The translations under genes and the position numbers were made by a program. Source: Cryptomeria japonica (Eukaryota; Streptophyta; Pinopsida; Cupressales; Cupressaceae). From it: a DNA stretch of 64,000 bases. Location of the stretch: assembly GCF_030272615.1 (NCBI RefSeq), contig NC_081412.1, positions 106,650,296 through 106,714,295 of the forward strand. Direction: 5' to 3'. Each line of letters starts with the position of its first letter. The first letter of the stretch is position 1. Shown here piece by piece: positions 33,915-44,755 of this stretch. The notes under the pieces were generated by a model. It saw only the letters and a program-made list of their open reading frames with translations. It ran no database searches and was not told the origin of the DNA.

Positions 33915-35480
33915 TGTAGACACCTAAAAGTTGTACAATGAATTAAGTGAATTTTATTCATTTAATTATCCCTAATTCTTCCAATTAATTAAATTAAGAT
34001 TTAATTAATATCCCTATTCTTCTAATTGACCTTTTAATCAAACTAAAGATTTGATTAAATCTCCTTCTTCTATCTAAGCCATTTAATTAAATTCACATAT
34101 CATTAAAAAACTCCATTTATCCCCTTTCTCATTTTAATTAAATCTACATTTAATTAAAATCCCCTTTTGCATTTGAATAAATCAAAATTTATTTGTAAAT
34201 CCCCCCACTTGCAAAATCCTACAAATGCAAGTTGCATCCCTTTTGGCTAAATTAAATCATTTTAATTTAACTAAAAATCCTATTTTCCCTCACCCACTTG
34301 CATTCTCCTACATCTCCCACTTGCCTCAATAATCATCTTTCTAGAAGTCTCCTAATCATGTCTAATCTCCTAATCATGTCCTTTCCCTAAATTTGGGGGA
34401 GTCACTTCTCCAAATTTGGAAGAAAGTCTTCAAAATGCATTTAAGACTTTATCTATTTCAACAAGTTAATTTGTTGAGTCTTTCAAACATTTAAGGCTCT
34501 TACATAAACCACTAGTGGTTTTCCTCTTTGGGAAAGTTAGCCTCCAAAGTCTTCAAAAGTCATTTAATGCCTCTTACAAGCCCACACCCCTTAGCAATTA
34601 TGGTTGTCCCTTTAACCATTTTCCCATGTTGTACAAGAGTTTACCTCTTGGGTAATAGCATGCCTCCCTGGTTAATGACATTATCCAATTATGTCACTCA
34701 TTGAGGTTATCCCTAATTGCTTGCTTAGCATCTAATGCTTATTTAACAGCCTCTCAAGCCCTCTCAAGGTGACATTTGTCAACTTGGGATTGGATTGAAT
34801 CTCTCCCATGGATTGATAACTTTCAATCTTAGCCCTTGTTGAGATTAATCAATCTCAACCATCCATTTCTCTATTTTGCCTATAAATAGAGCTCATTTCT
34901 TCAATTCAAGGATCTCAATCTTGTGCATCAAAATTATAGTCTTTTGCAGGTTATTAAAGGAGCTCATTGGTCACCTTCAAGCATCTAAGTCTTCAAGCAT
35001 TAACATTATAGAACTTATCATTTGCATCATGCTTTAGGTCATTTTAGTTAGCTTAATTTCATATCCATTACTTAGTTTTCATCTTCATCTAGCTTACTTA
35101 GCTCATCTTAATCTTCAATTTAGAATTAACATAGCTTCATCTTATCTTCATCATCTTGATCATATCTAGTTTTGCATCTTGCATCCTTAGTTTTCATCCA
35201 TCATCTCACCATTAACTAGGATATCACTTGCATCCATTTTGATCCTAGAATCATCATTAAAATCGCGTTCTCTAGGTTGTCATCTAAGAGATCAAGTATT
35301 CTTCCAAGTAAGGGTCACCTTGAATCTTGAAGATCTTTAGGGATAGAGGAGCATGGAACGATTTTGAGAGTTTTTGGTTCACTAACTTGTTTTGTGATTT
35401 CTAACTCTAATGCAATATTTCATGTGTATGTTTGAGATGATTTCCCCTCTTGCAAGCTAATACCATATTTCTGGCATACA
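33915..35480 (+). repeat. Tat-type LTR between a polypurine tract and a primer-binding-like site
   Basis: TGTAGACACCTAAAAG..CTGGCATACA, 1,566 bp, U3 rich in TTAATTAA words and a CTATAAATAG TATA box at 34880-34889. A polypurine tract precedes it and an 18-nt primer-site-like sequence follows at 35486-35503. It therefore joins internal sequence on both sides, as in an LTR-internal-LTR-internal-LTR chain made by recombination. Confidence 0.85.
34880..34889 (+). promoter_or_regulatory. LTR TATA box
   Basis: CTATAAATAG, as in the other Tat-type LTRs in this window. Confidence 0.7.
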
Positions 35481-35747
35481 TTAATTGGCTCCCACTATGG
35501 GGCTAGACCCCTGAAATCTCAAAATTTCTAATATTTTTTTTCCGCAGGTTCACGCCTAGACCACAGTTTAGCGCATTTGATAGTTTAGCGCATTTTTCCG
35601 CATGTTCACACCCAGACCAATTTTTTATGTGTATGTTTAAGATGTTTTCCCCTCTTGTAGGCTAATACCATATTTCTGGCATACATTAATTTTGCCCACC
35701 GTAAGGCTAAACCCCTGAAATCTCAAAATTTCTAACATTTTTTTGCA

Positions 35748-35749
<2 letters not shown>
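35422..35749 (+). repeat. 205-bp offset tandem duplication across the LTR end / primer-site junction
   Basis: The stretch ATGTGTATGTTTGAGATG..GGCATACATTAAT..TTTTTGCAGG (35422-35548) recurs 205 bp later (35627-35749). The second copy keeps the LTR terminus CTGGCATACA, but its primer-site part has decayed to TTGCCCACCGTAAGGC. The 78 bp between them holds a further pair of CCGCA(G/T)GTTCAC..AGACCA words and inverted AAATGCGCTAAA motifs. Confidence 0.88.
35486..35503 (+). other. Primer-binding-like site
   Basis: TGGCTCCCACTATGGGGC, matching 16 of 18 bases of the site TGGCGCCCACCATGGGGC found next to the 5' LTR of the 36800-47748 element. Five bases separate it from the LTR end. Confidence 0.75.

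Positions 35750-35802
<53 letters not shown>
35750..35802 (+). repeat. (CT)n microsatellite
   Basis: About 26 CT units starting right after the second GCAGG of the tandem duplication. Confidence 0.97.
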
Positions 35803-35804
<2 letters not shown>

Positions 35805-36558
35805 CTTCTTTCCCTCTCCCTCTCTCACTCTCCCTATCCTAAAATAATGTTTTGGATATCCAATATTCGATACCTATGAGAAAGGGTGCCAACAATTTTT
35901 TTGGCAACCATAGGAAAAGATATCAGATATAATCAATATTTTCTTGTTGCAGAGAAGGGATGTTATCGATATTTTCATAGACAACCTATATATGTTCACA
36001 AAAATAACATTAATACGTGTGTTCCTTCTCAAGACATGTGTCCCTCCTTTGGGACACTTGTCTTTTCCCTTTGAGTTGTGGAATCTTCTTCCACTTGGCT
36101 CTCTTTGGCATGCCACTTGTCTTCTTTGAGGACAAGTGTTGCATTTTGGGATCCCCTCTCCTTCCTCTCATCACATATTTAATCCTCCTCATTTTAGACC
36201 AAATCACCCACCTTTTTTAATCATACCGTCATAATGCCTAAATAATCTCCCTCTCATCCATCTTCATTCCATGCATCACCACTCAACCCATATCCATTAT
36301 TATTTTTATAAAATCCATTTATCATTGCATCAATATCATGGAGCAATATCAAACATCCATAGAATTCATCAAGCATATATAAAAATCGAGGAACTATCAA
36401 ATCTAAGCGAGATTTTGGTTTGCATTTGCTATTTCATTTGAATTTCGTTTTCATTTTATCATTCTAATCTTGAGGTGTATGATGTCTTGTGCTTGTTTGG
36501 TTAATTGGCTTTATTTTTAGCCCTTAGTTTAGCACACACATTTTTCATCGCACAAAAT
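35803..36558. other. Unassigned noncoding tract
   Basis: No gene or known repeat recognised. Short open stretches near 35886-36220 on both strands have no family motifs. Confidence 0.6.
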
Positions 36559-36713
36559 TTGTGTGTGTGTGTGTACATATGTGTATATATGTATGTACAC
36601 ACACACACACACACATAGACACACACACACACACGTGTGTGTGTGTGTGTGTGTGCAAATACACATACACATACACATACACATATATATATACATATAT
36701 ATATATATATGTA

Positions 36714-36751
<38 letters not shown>

Positions 36752-36799
36752 CATATACATATATATGTGTGTGTGTATGTGTGTGTATATGTATATATG
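36559..36799. repeat. TG/CA/TA compound microsatellite, left part
   Basis: Blocks of (TG)n, (CA)n, (ATACAC)n, (TA)n and (TGTATG)n, almost entirely alternating purine-pyrimidine, with CA blocks facing TG blocks as inverted repeats. It abuts the left LTR of the Tat element; the right continuation is at 47749-48294. Confidence 0.95.
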
Positions 36800-37856
36800 T
36801 GTCGTGCTCTGTGAAGTGTACCTGTACCTGCAAACACAATGCACTCAATAAATCATTACAAGCAATGGTTAGTGAATTAAATCAACGAAAGATAAAACCA
36901 TAGCTAATCGATCTATTGCCTCCTAGTAAATGCGAGTATGAATTTTGCTCTCAGATTTGGTTATGCAAATTCTAGTGACCTGATTACACTTAGATGGAGG
37001 ATTTGAATGATGAAAATGCATGATCTAGCAAGAATAGCATGATTAAGCTATTGAATTCATGATTGATCTAGAAAATGAACTAAGATTAAGATGCAATTAA
37101 GCTAAAATTGAGCATGATAACATTGCTAAAATGATAAACTAGAAGCTAGATGCCTATAGTAACAATGCATAAGATGAAAATGAGATGGGATCAAATGATA
37201 TGCAAAAAGATATGAAATTGGGACCCTTTGTGCTCCAAAATGAGGTCTATTTATAGATTTTCCAAGGCTAAGGGTGATGTGGCAAGAATCAACGATCAAG
37301 ATTGATCTGAGGATATCAATGGTTAAATTGGAGGAGGTTGGCAAAGGGAGTTGGATTAAAGGGAACATTGTCATCTCTATGGTGACAAGTGTCAAGAGGC
37401 TTCTAGAAGAGGGTGGATGAAAGGGAACACTTAGTGAAAAGTGTCACAAGGTTCTAGAAGATGTTAGATGAAAGGGGACATGATGGTAGGTAAAGTGGGT
37501 TAGGTTTAGGAATGGTTAGGTTTAGGAGTGGTAGAAGTTAGGAGAATTTGAATTTAAAAATTCAAATATTGTGAAAATGGTTAATTAATCTCAACAACTC
37601 ATGAATTTGATTTGTTTTAATTAATTATGGGATTTAGAAGAATGATTTGATGGGGAGAATTAATTAATTTGAATTAATTAATCAAAGGGGATTATTGAAG
37701 TGAACTTATTAAATAAATCCTTAGATTTATTAATAAGTAGATGAAAGTGGAGGATTTAATCAAATTGTTGATGAATTCAATTAAATTGGGAAGGGGGATT
37801 AATTAAATAATTGCTTATTTAATTAATTATCTTTAGACCATTTTTAGGTGTATACA
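36800..37856 (-). repeat. Tat element 3' LTR (left copy)
   Basis: TGTCGTGCTC..GTATACA on the plus strand, 1,057 bp. Minus-strand TATA box CTATAAATAG at 37248-37257. Confidence 0.93.
37248..37257 (-). promoter_or_regulatory. LTR TATA box
   Basis: CTATAAATAG on the minus strand; its partner in the 5' LTR is at 47138-47147. Confidence 0.7.
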
Positions 37857-37871
37857 TTTTGCCCCTCTTTG
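37857..37871 (-). other. Polypurine tract
   Basis: CAAAGAGGGGCAAAA on the minus strand directly before LTR start TGTATACACC. Confidence 0.9.
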
Positions 37872-39591
37872 AAGCGAGGTGTGATAACACGTTGATTCAA
37901 AGAATAATCTCATTTTGATGATGATATTGATTTGATAGGATGACCCAGTTCTTGATTGCTAAATTCCAATATGATGATGCCCCCTCGGGAGATCAATTGA
38001 GATAATTGATCTTTGGAGTTTTGCGAGATTGATATCTCGATAGATTTGATTTGATTTCTGCAACTGTGGTTGATGAAAATGCGAGTTCTTCGATTAGCTT
38101 GATTGCTTAGATTGATAAGATTGATAAATCTTGATTGATTAAATTGAGAAGATCGAGATTCAATCTGGTTTTAGGAATGACACCTCCTATATAAGACAAA
38201 GATGATCAAAGTGTCTGGTTTCAGGAAGGATTCATCCCGTATAAGACATGATCAGAGCATCTGGTTTCAGGAAGGATACATCCTGTATAAGACATGAATC
38301 AGAATCGATTAGGTTTGGTTGATTGATTTGATTTGATAAGGTTGATTAGATAAAGAAGTGACATGTTGTTGATATCAAGTTGCAGAAATATTTGGATATG
38401 CTGATTGTTGATTCTATTTGAGAGGGATAGCATAAGATTTGGGCTAGCTTGATAATATCATGAGAGAGATAAGTTATCATTCTGATTGCATTTACACTTG
38501 TGATGATACTTTGATGATTCCTACGATATATTTAACCTTGGATAAAAGGAGCTTTTAGGATCCATGCAAGAATGAAATGCAATGGAATGCAAACTATGAC
38601 CAGACCAGTCACTGGATTATTTTGTTTTGTCATCATTGAGCTTTTGAAATGTGGGAAGTGAATGCAAACATCGATGGTATAATTAAACCATGATGACCTC
38701 AGCACTATTTTCTTGGATTTTGATATAGCAAGTTAGAACAAGCATCGAGGTATAATTGAACCAAGATGACCTGAGTGTTGCTTGCGTAAAACAGGCAGTA
38801 ATAATCATTTCAATACACAAATTGGAAATGTCTTCAATGATACTTTGATGATCATGTCCCGAGACAAATTTGCACATATTAATGATTAATTTTCAGATAG
38901 TAGACAAGAAAAATATCATGTTTCTTCCTTGTTCCTCTAGCCAATGACATCTTGGAGGCACTCAAAAATCATGATAGCGAAAAGCAATTATAGAAAAGTT
39001 GAACAATCATGTTACAATCATTATCGAAAAGATATTATCCATTGAAAAGTGTGTGATGTGCTTAGATTGACTTCGTGATAGCTTGATAGTTGCTAGTTTG
39101 ATCTCGTGTTCAACGTTGGATGTGTCTCAATTTTCACTTGATAAGAGTTGTCTAACTGTTGTTCTACCTATTTGATTAAGCTCAAAATTGATCAAGAGCT
39201 TGCCCCCAGCTAGGTGTAGGATTTTGCCCCAAGCCTAGAAACAAAGTTGTTATGATATATCCCATGATCCAAACCATGGTGAGAAGCCACCTGGGATGCT
39301 TGCGTATGTACAAAGTCTTGTTTATGATGGTCAGCGCTGATGGAAAATGAATGAATGCAAGCAAAAAAATGCATGAACTAATAGATGGAAGAGCTAGCGG
39401 ACAGATAGCACCTGTTTGCCAAGTTTTCACCATCTATTTTTATTGCACTTTTTCTAATATTTGGTTTTTTTCTTTCTTTTTTTTCTTTTTCACTTTTTTG
39501 GATTTTTCTGATTTTTCAATGTTTTTTATTTTTTTGCTTTTTCATTGTCTTTTTTTTTTTCTTTTTCACTATTTTTTATTTTTCTGATTTT
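37872..39591 (-). other. Tat element 3' UTR with small tandem repeats and a T-rich tract
   Basis: No coding region on either strand, including no antisense PMD gene. About 38165-38310 has three units of about 46-50 bp containing TCTGGTTTCAGGAAGGAT and GTATAAGACATGA. About 38640-38870 has two loose copies around GGTATAATTRAACCA..GATGACCT. 39460-39590 is T-rich. Confidence 0.75.
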
Positions 39592-40950
39592 TCAGACATA
39601 AAACTTTTTCAAGTGCATGTTATTGATGGGTTCTTCGAGCTGATCTCCATCTTGTGTTGATAGTTGATATGCTCCTGACCCAAATATTGTTGTGACCACA
39701 AATGGACCTAACCAGTTCGGTTCAAACTTTCCTTTCTTTTCTCATTCTCCCTGGTTGCATGGATTTTCTTTTAGCACTAGTTCTCCCACTTGAAAGACTC
39801 ATGGTTTGACCTTATGATTATAGCTCTAGCACATTCTTTGTTGATATACCTTTAGATGATCAAAGGCATTGTGTTTGCATTCATGGATCAGTTCTAACTC
39901 TTGTAGTCTAGATACTCTTTGTTCTTCATCTGGGATGAGACCTTTTAGTGATACACATAGAGAGGGTAACTCTACTTCGATTGGTAATATGGCTTCTGAC
40001 CCATTTACAAGAGAGAAAGGTGTGGCACCTATTAGTGTGTGGATACTGGTGCGGTAGGCCCAGAGAGCAAGATTTAGTTGAATATGCCAATCTTTGTCAG
40101 CATCATTCACTGTCTTTTTGAGGATTTTTAGAATTGTTTTGTTAGATGCTTCTGCCTGTCCATTTCCCTGTGGGTAATATGGTGTAGAGAATCTGTGTTG
40201 GATTTTGAACTTCTCACATAACTCTTGTACATCTTGATTCTTGAATGGTCACCCATTATCAATGATAATGGTCAATGGTATTCCATAGCGACAAATGATA
40301 TAATTCAAGATAAATGCAGCAATTTGTTTTCCTGTGATATTGATGAGAGGTACCGCCTCAATCCATTTTGTAAAATATCTTGTAGCTACCAGGATGAATT
40401 TGTGTCCATTAGATGAAGAAGGATTTATCTTTCCTACTAGATCAAGACCCCATTGATAGAAAGGCCATGATGTTTTTAAAGCATGTAGTTCTTGTGATGG
40501 TGCATGGATCAAGTTTCCATGGATTTGACATTGTTTGCATGTTCTAGCTATTTTAAAAGAATCTTGTTCCATAGTCGGCCAATAATAGCCCAAGCATATG
40601 AGTTTCTTCGAAAGGGTAAGACCACTTGAATGAGTGCCACAAATGTCATTATGGACTTCATGTAAGGCCTTCTCAGATTCTTCTTGTTCAAGACATCTTA
40701 AGAGAGTATCGTCTAGACCTCATTTAAACAGGGTATCTGCGATGAGAGTATAATGAGAGGATTGGCGAAGAAAGTTTCTCTTTTGGTTTTTTGATAGGTC
40801 AGGAGGTAGGATATTGTCTTTCAAGTATGTATAGGTTTGGCCATAGCGAGAGGAATCATGTCCAATAAGTTGACAGATGGTTTGGAAATCAGGACAATTA
40901 AAGGCAGGATGAAACAACTCTCCAACCAGGAATTCGTAACGTTGTTGATT
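39592..40950 (-). pseudogene. Tat-type integrase
   Basis: The zinc module reads EVHNDICGTHSSGLTLSKKL then GYYWPTMEQDSFKIARTCKQ and CQIHG, so the HHCC residues are all present. The catalytic core shows GLDLVGKINPSSSNGHKFI (Asp), LTIIIDNG followed by a stop and PFKNQ (Asp), and YYPQGNGQAEASNKTI (Glu). The C-terminal region has KGLIPDEEQRVSRLQELELI, NWLGPFVVTTIFGSGAYQL and NNMHLKKF, ending at a stop at 39592-39594. In-frame stops interrupt it near 40739, 40250, 39825 and 39750. It would integrate the element cDNA. Confidence 0.95.
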
Positions 40951-40959
40951 TTCTTGTGT

Positions 40960-41499
40960 CTATAGGAGAGAAGCAAGTGTAGCCATGGCGTCTGCTACTT
41001 TATTATCATTTCTGGGAATTTGCTCAAAATTTATTTTGACAAAGTACTTCTTGATATCATCCACCATCTTTTTATAAGGCGTGAGTTTGTCATCTTTTGT
41101 TTGATAGTCATCATTGATTTGATTAATGATGAGCTGAGAGTCTCCAAAGACTTGAAGTTGTGTTATATTCCATTCTACAGCCATTTTAATACCTGTTACC
41201 AATGCTTCATACTCTGCTATATTGTTTGTGCATGGAAAACTTAATTTGTATGCTTTAAGGATTATATGCCCTTGTGGTGTGATGAATAGAATTCTTGCTC
41301 CTGATCCATGTTGTGTATATGAACCATTAAAGTATATTTGCCATGATTTTGTTGTGACTATTAGGATATCAGCATCAAGAAACTCAATCTGTAGAGGATG
41401 GTCATCTTGAAGTGGTGTTTCTGCTAGTTGGTCTGTGATGACTTGTCCCTTGATAGCTTTTATGTCAACATATTCGATATCAAACACGCTTAGAATCAT
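40960..41499 (-). pseudogene. Archaeal-type RNase H (aRH) of the Tat element
   Basis: A second RNase H after the retroviral one is the hallmark of the Tat/Ogre branch. Seen are WQIYFNGSYTQHGSGARIL, CTNNIAEYEALVTGIKMAV, LQVFGDSQLIINQINDDYQT and PRNDNKVADAMATLASLL. The usual first catalytic Asp (YFDGS) is Asn here, while Glu, the second Asp and the last Asp are kept, so activity is doubtful. The frame is otherwise open for 179 codons, the best preserved piece of this element. It ends in a stop and continues into a linker with ELFHPAFNCPDFQTICQLI before integrase. Confidence 0.9.
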
Positions 41500-41504
41500 G
41501 ATCC

Positions 41505-42732
41505 ATTTTGCTAGTCATCCTGTCAATGTGGCTTTGTTGAGAAAATACTTCAAAGGATCGATCTTAGTTATCAACTTGATGGAGTGAGATAGTAGATAGT
41601 GTCATAGTTTTTGAGAAGCAAAAACTACTGCCAAGCATGCTTTTTCTGTTGATGAATAGTTGATCTCATATCCTACTAGTGTTCTACTGATGTGGTAGAT
41701 GGCTCATTCTTTTCCTTCCTTATCCTCTTGTGCGAGCAAAACTCCCAATGATGCTTCAGTGGTTGATACATAGAGTAATAATGGTTTTCTTGGAATTAGT
41801 GATATTAGAATAGGTGGTTGCATGAGATATGCCTTGATCTTGTTGAATGCTTCTTCACATTGATGGTCCCATTTGAAATTAACATGTTTATGCAATAGGT
41901 GAGTAAATGGTTGACATTTATCTGCTAATTGAGCCACAAATCTTCTGATTGACTGGAGTCTTCCTTGTAGTGATCTCAGTTGACTGATATTCTTGGGAGA
42001 TACCATTTCCATGATTGCTTTTACCTTAGCTGGATCTACTTCAATTACTCTTGCTGAAACAATATATCCCAATAGCTTTCCTGAAGTAACACCAAAGGCA
42101 CATTTCTTAGGGTTTAGCCTTAGCTTGTATTGTTCTAACCTATTAAAGATCTATTCCAATATGTCTATATGTTCTTCTATGTTGTAGGATTTAGCTAATA
42201 TGGCATTCACATAGTCTTCCATGAATGTATACATCATGTCATGAAATATAGTTGTCATAGCTTTTTGATATATAGCACCTGCGTTCTTTAATCCAAAAGG
42301 CATGACGTTCCAGTAGAAAGTACCCCGGGGACATGTGAAAGCTATCTTTTCTTGATCTTCGAGTGCTATTTTGATCTGATTGTATCCGGAGAAACCATCC
42401 ATTAGAGAAAACATGGAGTGTGCAGTAGTTAAATCTACAATGATGTCGATGTTAGGCAAAGGAAAGTCATCCTTTGGACATGCGTTATTAAGATCTCTGA
42501 AGTCCGTGTATATTCTGATGCTTTTATCTGGTTTTGAAACAAGGACAATGTTGGATACCCATTGAGGATATGCTACAGGCCTGATGAATCCGACATCCAG
42601 TAATTTCTTTAGTTCTGCCTTGACTAGGAGAGCAATATGAGGATGCATTTTCTGTAACTTTTGTTTAACTGGTTTGTCTCTTAGATTAACATTCAAGTGA
42701 TGCATAATAAGCTCTGGATCTAACCTTGGCAT
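41505..42732 (-). pseudogene. Tat-type reverse transcriptase and retroviral-type RNase H
   Basis: RT motifs in order: KLLDVGFIRPVAYPQWVSNI, YTDFRDLNNACPKDDFPLPN, MFSLMDGFSGYNQIKIALED, GTFYWNVMPFGLKNAGAIYQ and then EDYVNAILAKS near 42200, where the catalytic YVDD is YVNA. Thus both metal-binding Asp residues of that box are lost. The thumb/connection continues as LLGYIVSARVIEVDPAKVKA, FVAQLADKCQPFTHLLHKH and LYVSTTEASLGVLLAQED, with stops at 42151, 41704 and about 41615. Compared with the plus-strand RT at 1251-1793 the shared parts are clearly related. The enzyme cannot be functional. Confidence 0.95.
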
Positions 42733-42744
42733 GTCTGCATATGA

Positions 42745-43206
42745 CTAGGCAAAGTTGATTTCTCGATGCTTGAAGAATTCCACATATTGTTGCATTTCTT
42801 CTTCTGATAGAGAAGTTGTTGGATGAAGAATCTTTGGTTGCTCTGTTGTGCCAATGTTAACTGCCTTTGCTGGTGCTATTATGATAGATAACTTCTCTTG
42901 ATAACATTCAGGTAAGGTGTCAAATCTCCCATCTTCCAATGCCTCGAGGAGGTTTTCACCATTAGATGCGTCCTTTATTTTTACTTTTTTCTGATCTAAT
43001 GTTGCCAATAAATGGTTTTTAGCATTAGACCTGATATTATTTTCTTTATTTTCACTTTTGTGACTAGGAGATTTAACACCCACTTGACCTGAAGATACGT
43101 TAGCGGAATCCCTAGTGAAAATTGTTGCGGGTTCGATTTCATTAAGATATAAGGATATGGTATGGTCATTAGGTAAGGTATCAATGTCATTATGTTCTTC
43201 ATTTTC
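42745..43206 (-). pseudogene. Protease-RT linker of the Tat element
   Basis: Low-conservation spacer readable in a different frame from protease. KKVKIKDASNGENLLEALED and GRFDTLPECYQEKLSIIIAP match a similar linker before RT in the 1-1793 fragment (KRKSISNGENLSEAPEDERF). It ends at EFFKHREINFA followed by a stop just before RT. No catalytic residues are expected. Confidence 0.8.
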
Positions 43207-44100
43207 CTAATCCATAGGTTCAGGATAGCTTAAGGATAAAGGATCTTTAGGTTGAATAGTGTCAAAGATATTTGGGGTCATGATAGAGATGTCAAAGCTT
43301 TGAGTATGTATTTCCATGTCTAGAACGATACTCTCATCAGAATGACCTCGTATAAGAAAATCTTGATCATCCTCGATTAAGTCCATGTCAGTCGAATGTG
43401 ATTCTGATTCAAGTAGGCTAGTTCCTAACGTTTGTCCTGCATACATGTGAACTACATGGACTTCTACATCTTCTTCTTCCCTTTCAATTTCAAGTTGCTC
43501 TAGTTTGTTTTTCCATGATAGCAAATATTCTCTGGTCCCTTGATCTCTTAGCTGTATTTGTTTTTCCATGTTTGACAAAATTGATGCAAATGATTGTTCC
43601 TTGGATTGTGTGCTTGAATATGTTTCCTCTCTGTTATGTGAAACACTGACCTCTTGAGCTTTCAAATCACTACAACACTGCAATGGATTTGAGTTTGCTG
43701 ATATTGTGATTTCTTGTCCATTGTATGGAAATTTTAAGCACTGATGACATGTTGATGTAATAGCTTGTATGTCTTGAATCCATGGTCTCTCCAAGAGTAT
43801 ATTGTATGGTAGGTCCACGTCTAGAACTTGGCATGCTATGTCCTTCTGCAAAGGTCCTACTGTGATGGTTAATATCACCATTCCTTTAGATGAATGCTCT
43901 TCTTCGTTATGTGCTTTGATTTTTATCTTTTTTCAGGGGATCAACTGCATCTTCTGAATAGCCTAGAGCACAGACAAGATTCATAGAGAAAATGTTCAAG
44001 CCAGCTCCCCCATCTATTAGGACACATTTAACAAGCATTCTATGAATGAGGATTTCAATTTGCAGGGAAGCGCTATGGGGATGCTGTAATGAATTAATGC
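43207..44100 (-). pseudogene. Aspartic protease of the Tat element
   Basis: The catalytic site CVLIDGGAGLNIFSM lies at about 44003-44014 (Asp-Gly-Gly-Ala, the usual variant in plant Tat elements). After a frameshift near 43900, VGPLQKDIACQVLDVDLPYN and ILLERPWIQDIQA give the flap and C-terminal half. A long acidic and helical extension (LEQLEIEREEEDVEVHVVH) follows to a stop at 43207. It would cleave the polyprotein. The frame change makes it a pseudogene unless a programmed shift exists, for which I see no evidence. Confidence 0.88.
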
Positions 44101-44755
44101 TTGGATATGAAGGAGATGAGATTTGAATAGGATCCTCTGAAATAGGTTTGATGGCAATTATGGATATCCCTTGAGGAACTTTAGCTTTGGATGTATTGTT
44201 TGGCAAGGATGCTATGAAATATTCTTGCAAGATTTCAAGAGGTGTAGGAATAGATGCCTTTGGAGAGTCAATTTGCTTATGGATGGATGGATCATTATTA
44301 GACATGGGTGCATGATTTTGATCTTCTTTAGCCAAATCCTTTAGGGATCTCTTTAAGAGGTGCATAAAAGAGCCACCTTTCTTTTCAGATGTATTTAAAT
44401 CCTTATGATGTTTTAACATAGTTGGATTTTGATTTTGAACTTGTTTGATTGCTCTGATATGTTGGCTTGTTACTTGTATTTTGCTTTGGTATGTCATGTT
44501 GATATGATTTTGAGCTATTTCAAATGTTCTTGTTTCCATTTCAGGGGTTTGATTGTCTAAAAGTTGTTTCAATAAGTGATCAACTATCGATATAAATGTG
44601 ATAGCGCGATATGACACGAAAAGATGGTTCAAGTGTTTAAAAGTTTGCAAGTTTTTCGATCTTTGGTTTAGGAGTGCAATGATGATGATTTGATAAGAAC
44701 CAAGTCTAGTAGGAACGATATATCCTACGATGTGGGACAAGGTTATACTGACCAA
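44101..44755 (-). pseudogene. Region upstream of protease in the Tat element, no recognised gag domain
   Basis: An open stretch on the minus strand runs into protease from 44755 (LLKQLLDNQTPEMETRTFEI, HKDLNTSEKKGGSFMHLLKR, LEILQEYFIASLPNNTSKAK). It is Gln/Asn/Lys-rich and could be the C-terminal tail of gag or a gag-protease linker. I see neither the capsid-core motif (LFPYSL..W) nor a zinc knuckle. Confidence 0.6.

Noticed and set aside
36501-36903. Overlapping open frames of His/Thr/Tyr/Val/Cys repeats on both strands
   Set aside because: They are translations of the TG/CA/TA microsatellite, open in many frames at once.
39351-39587. Phe-rich open frame
   Set aside because: Translation of a T-rich tract in a 3' UTR.
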